A DNA stretch of 11,816 nt from CALJEL01 sp041082235 (GTDB lineage Bacteria; Nitrospirota; Thermodesulfovibrionia; Thermodesulfovibrionales; CALJEL01). Below the pieces are notes generated by a model. The model was given only the letters and a program-made list of their open reading frames with translations. It did not search any database and had not been told where the DNA came from. Made by a program: the position numbers and the translations under genes. Shown in pieces: positions 1 through 6,435 of the stretch (its first letter is position 1; each line of letters opens with the position of its first letter). The DNA lies in assembly GCA_041082235.1 (NCBI GenBank), contig JBDOIG010000034.1:1-11816 (forward strand), given 5' to 3'.

Positions 1-131
1 ATCTCTATGCCTGCGGATTTGATAAGGGGTGTGCCTGCCTCGAGGAGCTCAAAATATCTTCCTGCCTTTCTGGCTATCTCCATAGCCCTCTCAGCATTTA
101 TGAGGTCTATGGCAAGCTGAAGAAGGGGCAT
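1..131 (-). CDS. 3-hexulose-6-phosphate synthase-like protein, N-terminal part (cut by window edge)
   Basis: Forty-three N-terminal codons are visible. The protein opens MPLLQLAIDLINAERAMEIA and continues to ELLEAGTPLIKSAGIE. This is the first strand and helix of the orotidine-5'-phosphate decarboxylase superfamily barrel. The EAGTPLIKS stretch is typical of 3-hexulose-6-phosphate synthase, which condenses formaldehyde with ribulose 5-phosphate or runs in reverse to supply pentose phosphates. The metal-binding and later barrel residues lie outside the window. The start at 131 fits the family's short N-terminus; an in-frame ATG at 146 would add five residues (MILLN). No good Shine-Dalgarno sequence precedes either, but a TATTAT box lies 5 bases before ATG 131. 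The gene diverges from the radical SAM gene with 37 bases between starts. Another member of the superfamily is possible because only the N-terminus is seen. Confidence 0.7.
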   Translation of the reverse strand, partial: MPLLQLAIDLINAERAMEIARKAGRYFELLEAGTPLIKSAGIE

Positions 132-136
132 ATTTA

Positions 137-142
137 ATAATA
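137..142 (-). promoter_or_regulatory. Candidate -10 box for the hexulose-phosphate synthase-like gene
   Basis: TATTAT on the minus strand, 5 bases before ATG 131. No convincing -35 hexamer is seen at the expected distance (GATTAA at 160-165). If used, the mRNA would start at or next to the start codon. It is supported mainly by recurrence of this layout at other genes in the window. Confidence 0.35.
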
Positions 143-153
143 TCATATCCTGC

Positions 154-159
154 TATAAT
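154..159 (+). promoter_or_regulatory. Candidate -10 box (TATAAT) for the radical SAM gene
   Basis: Perfect TATAAT with 9 bases to ATG 169, so transcription would start about 3 bases before the ATG. There is no Shine-Dalgarno sequence upstream and no recognisable -35 at 16-18 base spacing. It is interleaved with the divergent promoter of the left-hand gene. Confidence 0.5.
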
Positions 160-168
160 TTAATCAGT

Positions 169-1263
169 ATGGGTAGATGCAGGCTCTGTAGCACAGTCTC
201 AACTTCTATATCAGAGGAGCTTTCAGTCTGCCTGAACTGTATAAGGAATAATCCAGCAGCACTCCACCTGTCAATGGAGGCCCACAAGAGAAGTAGAAGA
301 AGATTCGGTCTCCCGGAATCTCCACCAAAAGACCCTGAGGGCATAACCTGCAATCTCTGTGTGAATGAATGCAGGATACCTGAAGGCCGGCTCGGTTATT
401 GCGGATTGAGAAAAAATGAAAGAGGTAAACTCACAGGTGTAACAAAGTATCAGGGAAAGCTCTCATGGTATCATGATCCCCTTCCAACAAACTGTGTTGG
501 AGACTGGGTGTGCCCTGGTGGCACTGGTTCAGGTTATCCCAGGTATGCCCACTCAAGAGGTCCTGAATATGGATTTAATAACCTTGCTGTCTTTTTTCAT
601 GCCTGTTCTTTTAATTGCCTCTACTGTCAGAACTGGCATTTCAGGGAAGAGACATTAATGCCTGAGACAAGGTCAGTAGAAGAACTGGTTTCAGCGATTA
701 ATTCAAGGACATCTTGCATATGTTATTTTGGAGGTGACCCAGCACCACAGCTGCCCTTTGCCATAAATGCCTCAAGACAGGCAATTGAAAAAAATAAAGA
801 AAGGATATTAAGAATATGCTTTGAGACAAATGGCTCAATGAATAAAGGTCTTCTTGAGGCCATGATTGACCTCTGCCTTCAGTCAGGTGGTTGCATAAAA
901 TTTGACCTCAAGGCATGGGATGAAAACCTCCATATTGCATTAACAGGTGTTACAAATAAAAGGACACTTGAAAATTTTAAAGAGGCATCAGAGTATATTT
1001 ACCTAAGACCAGAGCCACCCCTTTTGATTGCAAGCACACTCCTTGTGCCAGGTTATATAGATGATGAGGAGATAAGGGGAATCTCTAAATTCATTGCATG
1101 CTTGAATCCAGAAATACCCTACAGCCTCCTTGCCTTTTATCCCCATTTTTATATGAAAGACCTTCCACTTGTAAAAAAAGAAGATGCCCTGAGTTTTTTA
1201 AAGATAGCTCAGGAGCAGGGTTTAAAGAATGTGAGACTCGGGAACATTCATTTACTTGTCTGA
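169..1263 (+). CDS. Radical SAM protein, AmrS/PflA-like, with extra Cys motifs
   Basis: 364 aa, cytoplasmic. The radical SAM cluster motif CSFNCLYC (C146, C150, C153, CxxxCxxC) should hold a 4Fe-4S cluster that cleaves S-adenosylmethionine. GGDP at 188-191 stands in for the SAM-binding GGE motif; ETNG (219-222) and KFDLKAW (244-250) are typical of pyruvate-formate-lyase-activase-like enzymes. Upstream are two further Cys sets: C4/C7 with C21/C24, resembling a zinc ribbon, and C61xxC64xxxC68 with C77, which resembles the N-terminus of the AmmeMemoRadiSam radical SAM enzyme AmrS. A VCPGGTGSGYP segment lies near 114-124. No AmmeMemoRadiSam A or B partner is in view and the substrate is unknown; a glycyl-radical activase role is possible but unsupported. 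The 3' end overlaps the convergent gene by 12 bases. ATG 169 is the natural start, directly behind a TATAAT box. Confidence 0.85.
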   Translation: MGRCRLCSTVSTSISEELSVCLNCIRNNPAALHLSMEAHKRSRRRFGLPESPPKDPEGITCNLCVNECRIPEGRLGYCGLRKNERGKLTGVTKYQGKLSWYHDPLPTNCVGDWVCPGGTGSGYPRYAHSRGPEYGFNNLAVFFHACSFNCLYCQNWHFREETLMPETRSVEELVSAINSRTSCICYFGGDPAPQLPFAINASRQAIEKNKERILRICFETNGSMNKGLLEAMIDLCLQSGGCIKFDLKAWDENLHIALTGVTNKRTLENFKEASEYIYLRPEPPLLIASTLLVPGYIDDEEIRGISKFIACLNPEIPYSLLAFYPHFYMKDLPLVKKEDALSFLKIAQEQGLKNVRLGNIHLLV

Positions 1264-2025
1264 ATTCATCATGCCAGTATGACAGAGCACAAAGTCATAT
1301 CTGAGTGGGTCTTCAGGATCAAGCTTCTTCAAGGCACTGGTTATCTCCCTTGCCATCTTCATATCAGGTGTCCTTCTTCTGGTTAATCCCAATCTCATAC
1401 TGGTCCTTGCTATATGGACATCAAGGGGAATTATCAATTTATTTTTAGGAATGCCTTTCCATATCCCGAGGTCTATCTCATCCTTCCTCACCATCCACCT
1501 TAAAAAGAGGTTGAGTCTTTTGCAGGCGCTTCCACCTGATGGAAAGGGAAAGAGCTGTCTTAAACCTTTTGTATTTTTTACAAGGCCCAGACAGTATCTT
1601 GAAAATCCCTCAATTGCATTGAAGGTATCTTCATCCTCAGGCCTGTAAAACCTGCAGAAGGCATCTTCAATGCTATTATGTTTTTGAAGCAATAAGCTCA
1701 TGAGGCTTATGAGTTTAATGATGTCTTCTTGCTTCTGAAATCTATAATAAAGACCTTCAAAAAGCCTTCTCTGCCCTGATGGTTTAAAATTAAGGAGAAA
1801 ATCATAGGGACTTTTCCCCATCCTGGTTAATATCCTTTCCACCACTGGTTTAAAGAGCTCAACCCTGCCGTAAGCAAATAGTGCTGCAATAAATCCAGCA
1901 ACCTCAATATCCTCTTTGTCCTTATACCTGTGAGGGAATTCTACAGGGTCATTGAGGAGCCTCTTTGAATAATCAAAGCCCTGACAGGTCTTTTTTATAA
2001 AGGAATCAACAAGATTGAGGTCCAT
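1252..2025 (-). CDS. TIGR02757 (DUF2400) family protein
   Basis: 257 aa, full length for the family. Recognisable blocks are EVAGFIAALFAYGRVELF (41-58), the PSGGSACKRLNLFLRWMVRK region (162-181), LIIPLDVHIARTSMRLGLT (197-215) and the DPEDPLRYDF region (236-245) near the C-terminus. The family is widespread and lacks an assigned biochemical role as far as I know. The SACKRLNLFLRWMVR block with a later LDVH is reminiscent of helix-hairpin-helix DNA glycosylases, which is a resemblance and not evidence of activity. No signal peptide or membrane segment is seen. It is tail-to-tail with the radical SAM gene and head-to-head with rplU. ATG 2025 lacks a Shine-Dalgarno sequence but sits 5 bases behind a good promoter, so translation is probably leaderless. 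Confidence 0.88.
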   Translation of the reverse strand: MDLNLVDSFIKKTCQGFDYSKRLLNDPVEFPHRYKDKEDIEVAGFIAALFAYGRVELFKPVVERILTRMGKSPYDFLLNFKPSGQRRLFEGLYYRFQKQEDIIKLISLMSLLLQKHNSIEDAFCRFYRPEDEDTFNAIEGFSRYCLGLVKNTKGLRQLFPFPSGGSACKRLNLFLRWMVRKDEIDLGIWKGIPKNKLIIPLDVHIARTSMRLGLTRRRTPDMKMAREITSALKKLDPEDPLRYDFVLCHTGMMNSDK

Positions 2026-2030
2026 AAATG

Positions 2031-2059
2031 AGTATAAAACTTGACATTTATGGAGTCAA
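2031..2059 (-). promoter_or_regulatory. Promoter of the TIGR02757 gene, TTGACT-N17-TATACT
   Basis: On the minus strand TTGACT (2059-2054) and TATACT (2036-2031) are separated by exactly 17 bases, near the sigma-70 consensus. Only 5 bases separate the -10 box from ATG 2025, placing the predicted +1 on or next to the A of the start codon. This is the best-formed promoter in the window. Confidence 0.62.
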
Positions 2060-2070
2060 TGTTTTTTAAT
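2041..2070 (+). promoter_or_regulatory. Candidate promoter for rplU-rpmA
   Basis: TTGACA at 2041-2046 matches the -35 consensus, followed after 18 bases by TTTAAT (2065-2070). A weaker alternative is TTGATA at 2095-2100 with an AT-rich -10 near 2119. The first option gives a leader of about 65 bases before rplU. It lies inside the oppositely directed TIGR02757 promoter, so the two probably compete for polymerase. Confidence 0.38.
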
Positions 2071-2131
2071 AATATATCAATTCACTTCCAGCTATTGATA
2101 AAACGGGCTGTTTAGTAGTTAATTATTTTTG

Positions 2132-2139
2132 AAGGAGGT
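2132..2139 (+). promoter_or_regulatory. Shine-Dalgarno sequence that sets the rplU start
   Basis: AAGGAGGT ends 4 bases before GTG 2144. This rules out the longer in-frame TTG at 2129, whose codons would run through the Shine-Dalgarno sequence itself. Confidence 0.85.
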
Positions 2140-2143
2140 TTCA

Positions 2144-2461
2144 GTGTACGCAATAGTAGAGACAGGAGGACATCAGTTCAGGGTCTCTCCCAATATGACC
2201 ATAAAGGTAGAGAAACTGGATGCTGAGAAGTCTCAGGAGGTTACCATTGATAAGGTCCTTGCCATATCAAAGGACAATGGCGAGGTAATCCTCGGTAAAC
2301 CTTATGTAGATGGTGCCTCTGTAAAGGCAGAGGTAATTGATACAAAAAAGGACAAAAAGATACTCGTATTCAAAAAGATACCAAGGAAATATCACAAAAA
2401 ATTGAGAGGACACAGACAGCCCTATACACTTATTAAGATAAAGGAGATAATAGGAGGTTAA
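2144..2461 (+). CDS. rplU: 50S ribosomal protein L21 (bL21)
   Basis: 105 aa, the usual length for bL21. It starts MYAIVETGGHQFRVSP, contains the conserved VILGKPYVDGASVKAEV core (about 48-64), and ends with the 23S rRNA-binding basic segment KKIPRKYHKKLRGHRQPYT followed by IKIKEI. It is part of the large ribosomal subunit, contacting 23S rRNA close to L20. A GTG start at 2144 is preferred because of the strong Shine-Dalgarno sequence and because MYAIVETGG is the family's normal N-terminus. It is the first gene of the rplU-rpmA pair; the rpmA ribosome-binding site overlaps its last codons. Confidence 0.97.
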   Translation: MYAIVETGGHQFRVSPNMTIKVEKLDAEKSQEVTIDKVLAISKDNGEVILGKPYVDGASVKAEVIDTKKDKKILVFKKIPRKYHKKLRGHRQPYTLIKIKEIIGG

Positions 2462-2464
2462 TCC

Positions 2465-2731
2465 ATGGCACATAAAAAGGGAGTTGGAAGCACAAGAAAC
2501 GGTCGTGACAGCCAGGCAAAGAGGCTTGGTGTTAAGATATTTGGTGGCCAGATGGTTAAGGCTGGCAATATAATTGTCAGACAGAGGGGAACAAGGTTCC
2601 ACCCAGGTCTTAATGTTGGCAGGGGTGGAGATGACACGCTCTTTGCACTGATAGATGGTATTGTTAAGTTTGAGCGCAAGGATAGAGAGAGACTCAAGGT
2701 CAGCGTGTATCCATTGCCTGCAGCAAATTAA
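2465..2731 (+). CDS. rpmA: 50S ribosomal protein L27 (bL27)
   Basis: 88 aa, standard length. It starts MAHKKGVGSTRNGRDSQAKR, continues with RLGVKIFGGQMVKAGNIIVR, and has the FHPGLNVGRGGDDTLFALIDG motif at about 49-69. The flexible N-terminus of L27 reaches the peptidyl-transferase centre. There is no N-terminal extension ahead of AHKK, so the Prp-type maturation cleavage seen in Firmicutes is not needed. The start lies 3 bases after the rplU stop, with AGGAGG at 2452-2457 inside the end of rplU. The usual third gene, obgE, does not follow; a decayed Uma2 gene does. Confidence 0.97.
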   Translation: MAHKKGVGSTRNGRDSQAKRLGVKIFGGQMVKAGNIIVRQRGTRFHPGLNVGRGGDDTLFALIDGIVKFERKDRERLKVSVYPLPAAN

Positions 2732-2736
2732 TTTTT

Positions 2737-3251
2737 ATGGGCTCAGCAATAAAATTCCTTTGAAGAAAGAGACAGGTGGGAAGGTGACGGGGAATTGAAA
2801 GGGTATTCCCTATCCCCTTGCCTCTCCTGTTCCATTAAATCAGAAAATCCTCTCAAGATTGGGCTGGCTCCTTATTGAAGCACTGAAAAATTGCACAGGC
2901 TATGCTGTCTATATAGAACTTGATTATTATATCTCAGAAGATACAGTAGTGAGACCTGATGCCTTGATCTTCTGTGGTGAGCCAGGCAATAGACTTACTG
3001 AAAGGCCTGAAATGGTTTTTGAGATAATTTCAGAATCTTCAAAGAAGATAGATGAGATAATAAAATTTGATCTTTATGAAGCCTGCCAGATTCCTTATTA
3101 TGTCCTTATCTATCCCAATGAACAGAGGGTAAAGGTATTCGTGTTAGAAGAAAAGGGATATCTCCAGAAGGAGTCAGAGTTAAGCCAGGGTTTTTAAATA
3201 AAGGGTTGTAATATCTTGATTGATTTTAAAAAGTTGTGGGATAGAGAATAA
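2737..3251 (+). pseudogene. Uma2-family (DUF820) protein, decayed
   Basis: Homology is spread over three reading frames. ATG 2737 gives MGSAIKFL then a stop at 2761-2763. A second frame (2756-2791) gives SFEERDRWEGDG, matching the 'ERWELIDG' start of the Uma2 fold. The third frame, open from 2799, gives GIPYPLPSP, then VVRPDALIF, MVFEIISESS, IIKFDLYEA and IPYYVLIYP. These carry the Asp, Glu and Lys of the PD-(D/E)XK-like core. TAA at 3195 interrupts it, but the same frame continues as IKGCNILIDFKKLWDRE to TAA 3249, which is the family's normal C-terminal tail. There are therefore at least two frame changes plus one nonsense codon. Uma2 genes are often multicopy with no settled function. A short product from TTG 2859 to 3197 is conceivable but lacks a Shine-Dalgarno sequence. 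Confidence 0.75.
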
Positions 3252-3317
3252 AACCCGTTTTCCCCTATTATCAATAGGTGCCCCAGAAACGACTTATCCA
3301 TCATCCAGATCAGGTTG

Positions 3318-3323
3318 TATAAT
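3318..3323 (+). promoter_or_regulatory. Candidate -10 box (TATAAT) for the 87-aa protein
   Basis: Perfect TATAAT, 7 bases before ATG 3331, placing the predicted transcript start 1 base before the ATG. No Shine-Dalgarno sequence and no clear -35 hexamer are seen. Confidence 0.45.
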
Positions 3324-3330
3324 ATTCCAT

Positions 3331-3594
3331 ATGGAAGAGACACATGAAGAAGCAGACGAGATAAAAGACCTCATCAAAGAATATGGCCTTGAAGAGGATG
3401 AGGAATATGTGATCATCAATCTCAAAAACAGCCGTGGGAAAACAAGAAGGATATATCTTCTTAAAAGACGCTATATGAGGGTTGTCAAACCTGATGGTAG
3501 CTTTGAAGATTATCCTTTAAGAGATATAGTAGAGGCAATACTCAGGTATCCCCATTTAAGATTGAGCGAATCTCTTCTTAAAAGACATGATTAA
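3331..3594 (+). CDS. Hypothetical protein, 87 aa, charged
   Basis: Not recognised. The first 24 residues are strongly acidic (EETHEEADEIKDLIKEYGLE and on), followed by a predicted beta-like stretch EYVIINLKN, a basic patch (SRGKTRRIYLLKRRYMR, 46-62), then VKPDGSFEDYPLRDIVEAIL and a helical C-terminus. There are no Cys residues, signal peptide or membrane segment. The frame extends upstream to 3220, but that part overlaps the tail of the Uma2 remnant and does not look like protein, so ATG 3331 behind the TATAAT box is preferred. The charge pattern could suit a nucleic-acid- or partner-binding protein; that is only a guess. It is likely a real gene because of the clean start signal and good codon use. 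Confidence 0.65.
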   Translation: MEETHEEADEIKDLIKEYGLEEDEEYVIINLKNSRGKTRRIYLLKRRYMRVVKPDGSFEDYPLRDIVEAILRYPHLRLSESLLKRHD

Positions 3595-3623
3595 AATCAT
3601 AACCTCTTTTCATCTTCGGTGGT

Positions 3624-3629
3624 TATTAT
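3624..3629 (+). promoter_or_regulatory. Candidate -10 box (TATTAT) for the 67-aa zinc-ribbon-like protein
   Basis: TATTAT ends 5 bases before ATG 3635 and no Shine-Dalgarno sequence is present. No -35 hexamer is evident. It repeats the start-proximal layout seen at other genes here. Confidence 0.35.
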
Positions 3630-3634
3630 TTCTT

Positions 3635-3838
3635 ATGCCTAAATGTCCTTTTTGTAATAGCACTTTTGACAAGAGGGGCATCTTGAAAGATGGATGGCTT
3701 TGTGAATGTGGAGAGTGGATACCAGCAGGTTTTGAGATAAGAGATGAAGAAAACTGCGAAGACTGTCCTGTCCTTTACTGCCCGCAGAGGAAGAAGCCAG
3801 ATCATCTGATAAAATCTCGGATCAGGGTTTCCCCTTGA
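3635..3838 (+). CDS. Small zinc-ribbon-like protein (67 aa)
   Basis: Seven cysteines in 67 residues: C4/C7 (CPFC), C23/C25 (WLCECGEWIPAG), then C41, C44 and C49 (CEDCPVLYC). The first two pairs could form one tetrahedral zinc site; the last three could form part of another. The first half is clearly related to the 69-aa protein encoded at 6432-6641, which shares CPxC followed by GWLCxCGE(W/F)IPxG. Family and function are unknown to me. The reading frame is open back to 3587, but those residues are not homologous to the paralogue, and ATG 3635 gives the same short lead-in to CPxC. The gene follows the 87-aa protein after 40 bases and converges on hisD. Confidence 0.75.
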   Translation: MPKCPFCNSTFDKRGILKDGWLCECGEWIPAGFEIRDEENCEDCPVLYCPQRKKPDHLIKSRIRVSP

Positions 3839-3869
3839 AACCAGGACATCCTTCCGAGCCTTTACAGGG

Positions 3870-3890
3870 TGCCTTTTTTCTTAAGAGGCA
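3870..3890. terminator. Possible hairpin between convergent genes
   Basis: TGCCTTTT pairs with AAGAGGCA (one G-U pair) around a 5-base loop. It lies between the end of the 67-aa gene and the end of hisD. No proper U-tract follows on either strand, so intrinsic terminator activity is doubtful. The rest of 3839-3939 shows nothing else. Confidence 0.25.
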
Positions 3891-3939
3891 ATCTTTGTTA
3901 AAACAGATGGAGGGCCCTTCAGCCTTTTTCTTGTTATCT

Positions 3940-5235
3940 TTATTTTTTAAAACCTTTGTCTTCAAAGAGCCTTACCTTCACGCTTCTTGCATGGGCCTCA
4001 AGGCCTTCAACCTCTGCAATGGTCTCAACAAAAGGAGCAAGCCTTCTGAACCCCTTTTCTGAGAATTCAATAAGGCTTGATCTTTTTATAAAATCATAAA
4101 CCCCAAGTGGTGATGAGAACCTTGCCGTGCCTCCTGTTGGAAGGGTATGATTCGGTCCTGCTATATAATCACCAAGGGGTTCTGGTGTCCATTTCCCGAG
4201 GAATATGGCACCGGCATTTCTTATATAAGGAAGTAATGTTCTGGGTTTTTTTACCATTAATTCAAGATGTTCAGGTGCAATCCTGCTTGCAATGTCTGCT
4301 GCCTCCTTGAGATCTTTTGTAATAATAATTGCACCATAATTACTGAGAGAGCTCAGGGCAATATCCTTTCTTTTCAGTTCCTGTAGCTGTCTGTCTATCT
4401 CGGTCTTTACCTTCTCTGCAAGCCCTAAGGAGTCAGTTATCACCACTGCAGAGGCATTCTCATCATGCTCTGCCTGGCTTAAGAGGTCTGCAGCAACAAA
4501 TTGTGGTCTTGCTGACCTGTCTGCTATTATGAGGACCTCACTTGGGCCTGCTATCATATCAATATCAACAATGCCAAAGACAGCCTTCTTTGCAAGGGCA
4601 ACATAGATATTTCCAGGTCCAACAATCTTATCAACCCTTTTTATTGTCTCTGTTCCAAAGGCAAGGGCACCTACTGCCTGTGCACCACCAATTGAATAGA
4701 CCTCCTTTATCCCCAGCATCTCTATAGCTGCCATCACATAGGGATTGATTATTCCATAAGGTGTGGGAGTAACAACTGCTATTTCCTTTACTCCAGCTAC
4801 CTGTGCTGGTATTACATTCATAAGGACAGTGGAAGGATAAGCTGCCCTTCCTCCTGGGACATAAACACCAACCCTTTCAAGGGGTCTTATTATCTGCCCA
4901 AGAAGAATACCACCTTCTTTGTATGACCATGACCTCTCCTTCTGCTTTTCATGGAATCTCCTTATCCTCTTTGCAGCAAGTTCAAGTGTCTTAAGCACAG
5001 GCCTTTCCACTTTATTTGCAGCCTCTTTTATCTTTTTCATTGGAAGAAGTGGTGTCTTTAATTCTATCCTGTCAAATTTTTTTGTATATTCAAGGAGGGC
5101 TCTGTCGCTATTGTTTTTTACATCCATTAATATTGAATTCACAGATCTTACAATTTCCTCAGATGGCTCAAGCAGCCTTGTGGTAAGCCTTGAGATAAAA
5201 TCTTCAATCCCTGACCTGTCTTTAAGTATCCTCAA
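3940..5235 (-). CDS. hisD: Histidinol dehydrogenase
   Basis: 431 aa, full length. It catalyses the last two oxidations of histidine biosynthesis, L-histidinol to L-histidine with two NAD+. Family signatures include VGVYVPGGRAAYPSTVLM (122-139), SIGGAQAVGALAFGT (181-195), VDKIVGPGN (201-209) and the DMIAGPSEVLIIAD region (226-239). Zinc ligands are in place as Q254, H257 (SQAEHDENA), D356 (GDYIAG) and H415 (LEAHARSV); the catalytic pair E322/H323 sits in PEHLE. The start is TTG 5235: a stop lies two codons upstream, no ATG is nearby, and GAGGT precedes by 5 bases. It is the last gene of the minus-strand operon, 24 bases after trpB. No other his genes are in view. Confidence 0.96.
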   Translation of the reverse strand: MRILKDRSGIEDFISRLTTRLLEPSEEIVRSVNSILMDVKNNSDRALLEYTKKFDRIELKTPLLPMKKIKEAANKVERPVLKTLELAAKRIRRFHEKQKERSWSYKEGGILLGQIIRPLERVGVYVPGGRAAYPSTVLMNVIPAQVAGVKEIAVVTPTPYGIINPYVMAAIEMLGIKEVYSIGGAQAVGALAFGTETIKRVDKIVGPGNIYVALAKKAVFGIVDIDMIAGPSEVLIIADRSARPQFVAADLLSQAEHDENASAVVITDSLGLAEKVKTEIDRQLQELKRKDIALSSLSNYGAIIITKDLKEAADIASRIAPEHLELMVKKPRTLLPYIRNAGAIFLGKWTPEPLGDYIAGPNHTLPTGGTARFSSPLGVYDFIKRSSLIEFSEKGFRRLAPFVETIAEVEGLEAHARSVKVRLFEDKGFKK

Positions 5236-5259
5236 CTGTTACCTCGCCACTACTATGTA

Positions 5260-6435
5260 TTACCTCGGTCTCAGTCTTGATACCTGCTCAACATCCTTAT
5301 CTCCCCTTCCTGAGAGATTGACAATAATAATCCTGTCTTTACCAAGCTCTGGAGCACGCTTTACTGCCTCTGCGATTGCATGGGCTGACTCAAGGGCAGG
5401 TATTATGCCCTCTGTGCTTGAGAGGAGCTCAAAGGCATCAAGGGCCTCTTCATCAAGGGCATAGGCATACTGAACCCTCCCGAGTTCTTTTAAATAGGCA
5501 TGCTCAGGACCAACAGAGGCATAATCAAGACCTGCTGACACAGAGTGGGTATCAAGGATATTTCCATCCTTGTCCTGAAGTAGATAGCTCTTTGCTCCCT
5601 GGAAGACACCCACACTGCCGCCAGCAAACCTTGCTGCATGTAGCCCTGTCTCTATGCCCTTTCCGCCTGCCTCCACACCTATCATCTTCACATTGTCTTT
5701 GAGAAAGGCATAGAAAAGTCCCATGGCATTGCTTCCACCACCCACGCAGGCAATAAGCATGTCTGGAAGACGACCTTCTGCCAGGAGTATCTGCCTTTTT
5801 GCCTCTCTGCCAATTACAGACTGGAAATACTTCACAAGCTCAGGATATGGATAGGGACCGAATACTGTTCCAAGCACATAATGGGTGTTTCTTACATTTG
5901 TTGTCCAGTCCCTCAGTGCCTCATTTATAGCATCCTTCAATGTCCTTGAACCAGAGGAGACCTCTCTTACCTCAGCTCCGAGGAGCTTCATCCTGAATAC
6001 ATTCAGTGCCTGTCGTTTCATGTCCTCGGAGCCCATGTATATGGTACATTTGAGCCCGAGGAGTGCTGCACCTGTTGCAGTTGCAACACCATGCTGTCCT
6101 GCACCTGTCTCAGCAATGACCCTTTCCTTACCTGAGAGCTTTGCAATAAGCGCCTGGCCAATGGCATTATTTATCTTATGGGCACCTGTATGGCACAGGT
6201 CTTCTCTTTTAAGATATATCCTTGCACCACCAAGTCTTTCTGTAAGATTCCTTGCAAAATATAGGGGAGTGGGTCTTCCAACATATTCCCTGAGGAGGTC
6301 ATTAAATCTCTTCTGAAAATCCCTGTCCTTCTTTGCTCTCTTGAAATTCCTCTCAAGCTCCTCAAGGGCAGGGATCAGGGTCTCAGGGACAAACCTTCCA
6401 CCAAACTGGCCATAATAACCCTTTTTCTTTCTCAT
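5260..6435 (-). CDS. trpB: Tryptophan synthase beta chain (TrpB1 type)
   Basis: 391 aa, full length. This PLP enzyme joins indole and serine to make tryptophan, normally in an alpha2-beta2 complex with TrpA. It starts YYGQFGGRFVPETL (7-20). HTGAHKINN places the PLP lysine at K87 and AETGAGQHG the catalytic glutamate at E109, the same numbers as in the enteric enzyme. GGGSNAMG near 233-240 binds the PLP phosphate and the C-terminal NLSGRGDKDV is intact. The GRPTPLYFARNL segment and overall length fit the TrpA-dependent TrpB1 group, not the longer TrpB2 group. The ATG overlaps the stop of the upstream zinc-ribbon-like gene (ATGA), with AAGAGG upstream inside that gene. trpA is not in the window. 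Confidence 0.97.
   Translation of the reverse strand: MRKKKGYYGQFGGRFVPETLIPALEELERNFKRAKKDRDFQKRFNDLLREYVGRPTPLYFARNLTERLGGARIYLKREDLCHTGAHKINNAIGQALIAKLSGKERVIAETGAGQHGVATATGAALLGLKCTIYMGSEDMKRQALNVFRMKLLGAEVREVSSGSRTLKDAINEALRDWTTNVRNTHYVLGTVFGPYPYPELVKYFQSVIGREAKRQILLAEGRLPDMLIACVGGGSNAMGLFYAFLKDNVKMIGVEAGGKGIETGLHAARFAGGSVGVFQGAKSYLLQDKDGNILDTHSVSAGLDYASVGPEHAYLKELGRVQYAYALDEEALDAFELLSSTEGIIPALESAHAIAEAVKRAPELGKDRIIIVNLSGRGDKDVEQVSRLRPR

Noticed and set aside
2070..2131. Ribosomal-protein leader or riboswitch ahead of rplU
   Set aside because: Only a weak CAGC/GCTG pairing is visible, and nothing resembles a known L21 leader.
2129..2143. Longer rplU start (TTG 2129)
   Set aside because: Its codons coincide with the AAGGAGGT ribosome-binding site, and L21 proteins start MYAIV.
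3901..3939. AGGGCCCT palindrome as hairpin or protein site
   Set aside because: It is an 8-base palindrome without a loop; likely chance.
4919..5464. 181-codon plus-strand open frame opposite hisD/trpB
   Set aside because: It is antisense to two intact enzymes, Ser/Leu-rich and low in complexity, with no ribosome-binding site; a shadow frame.
5885..6316. 143-codon plus-strand open frame opposite trpB
   Set aside because: It is a shadow of trpB codon bias; no start signals and no recognisable domain.
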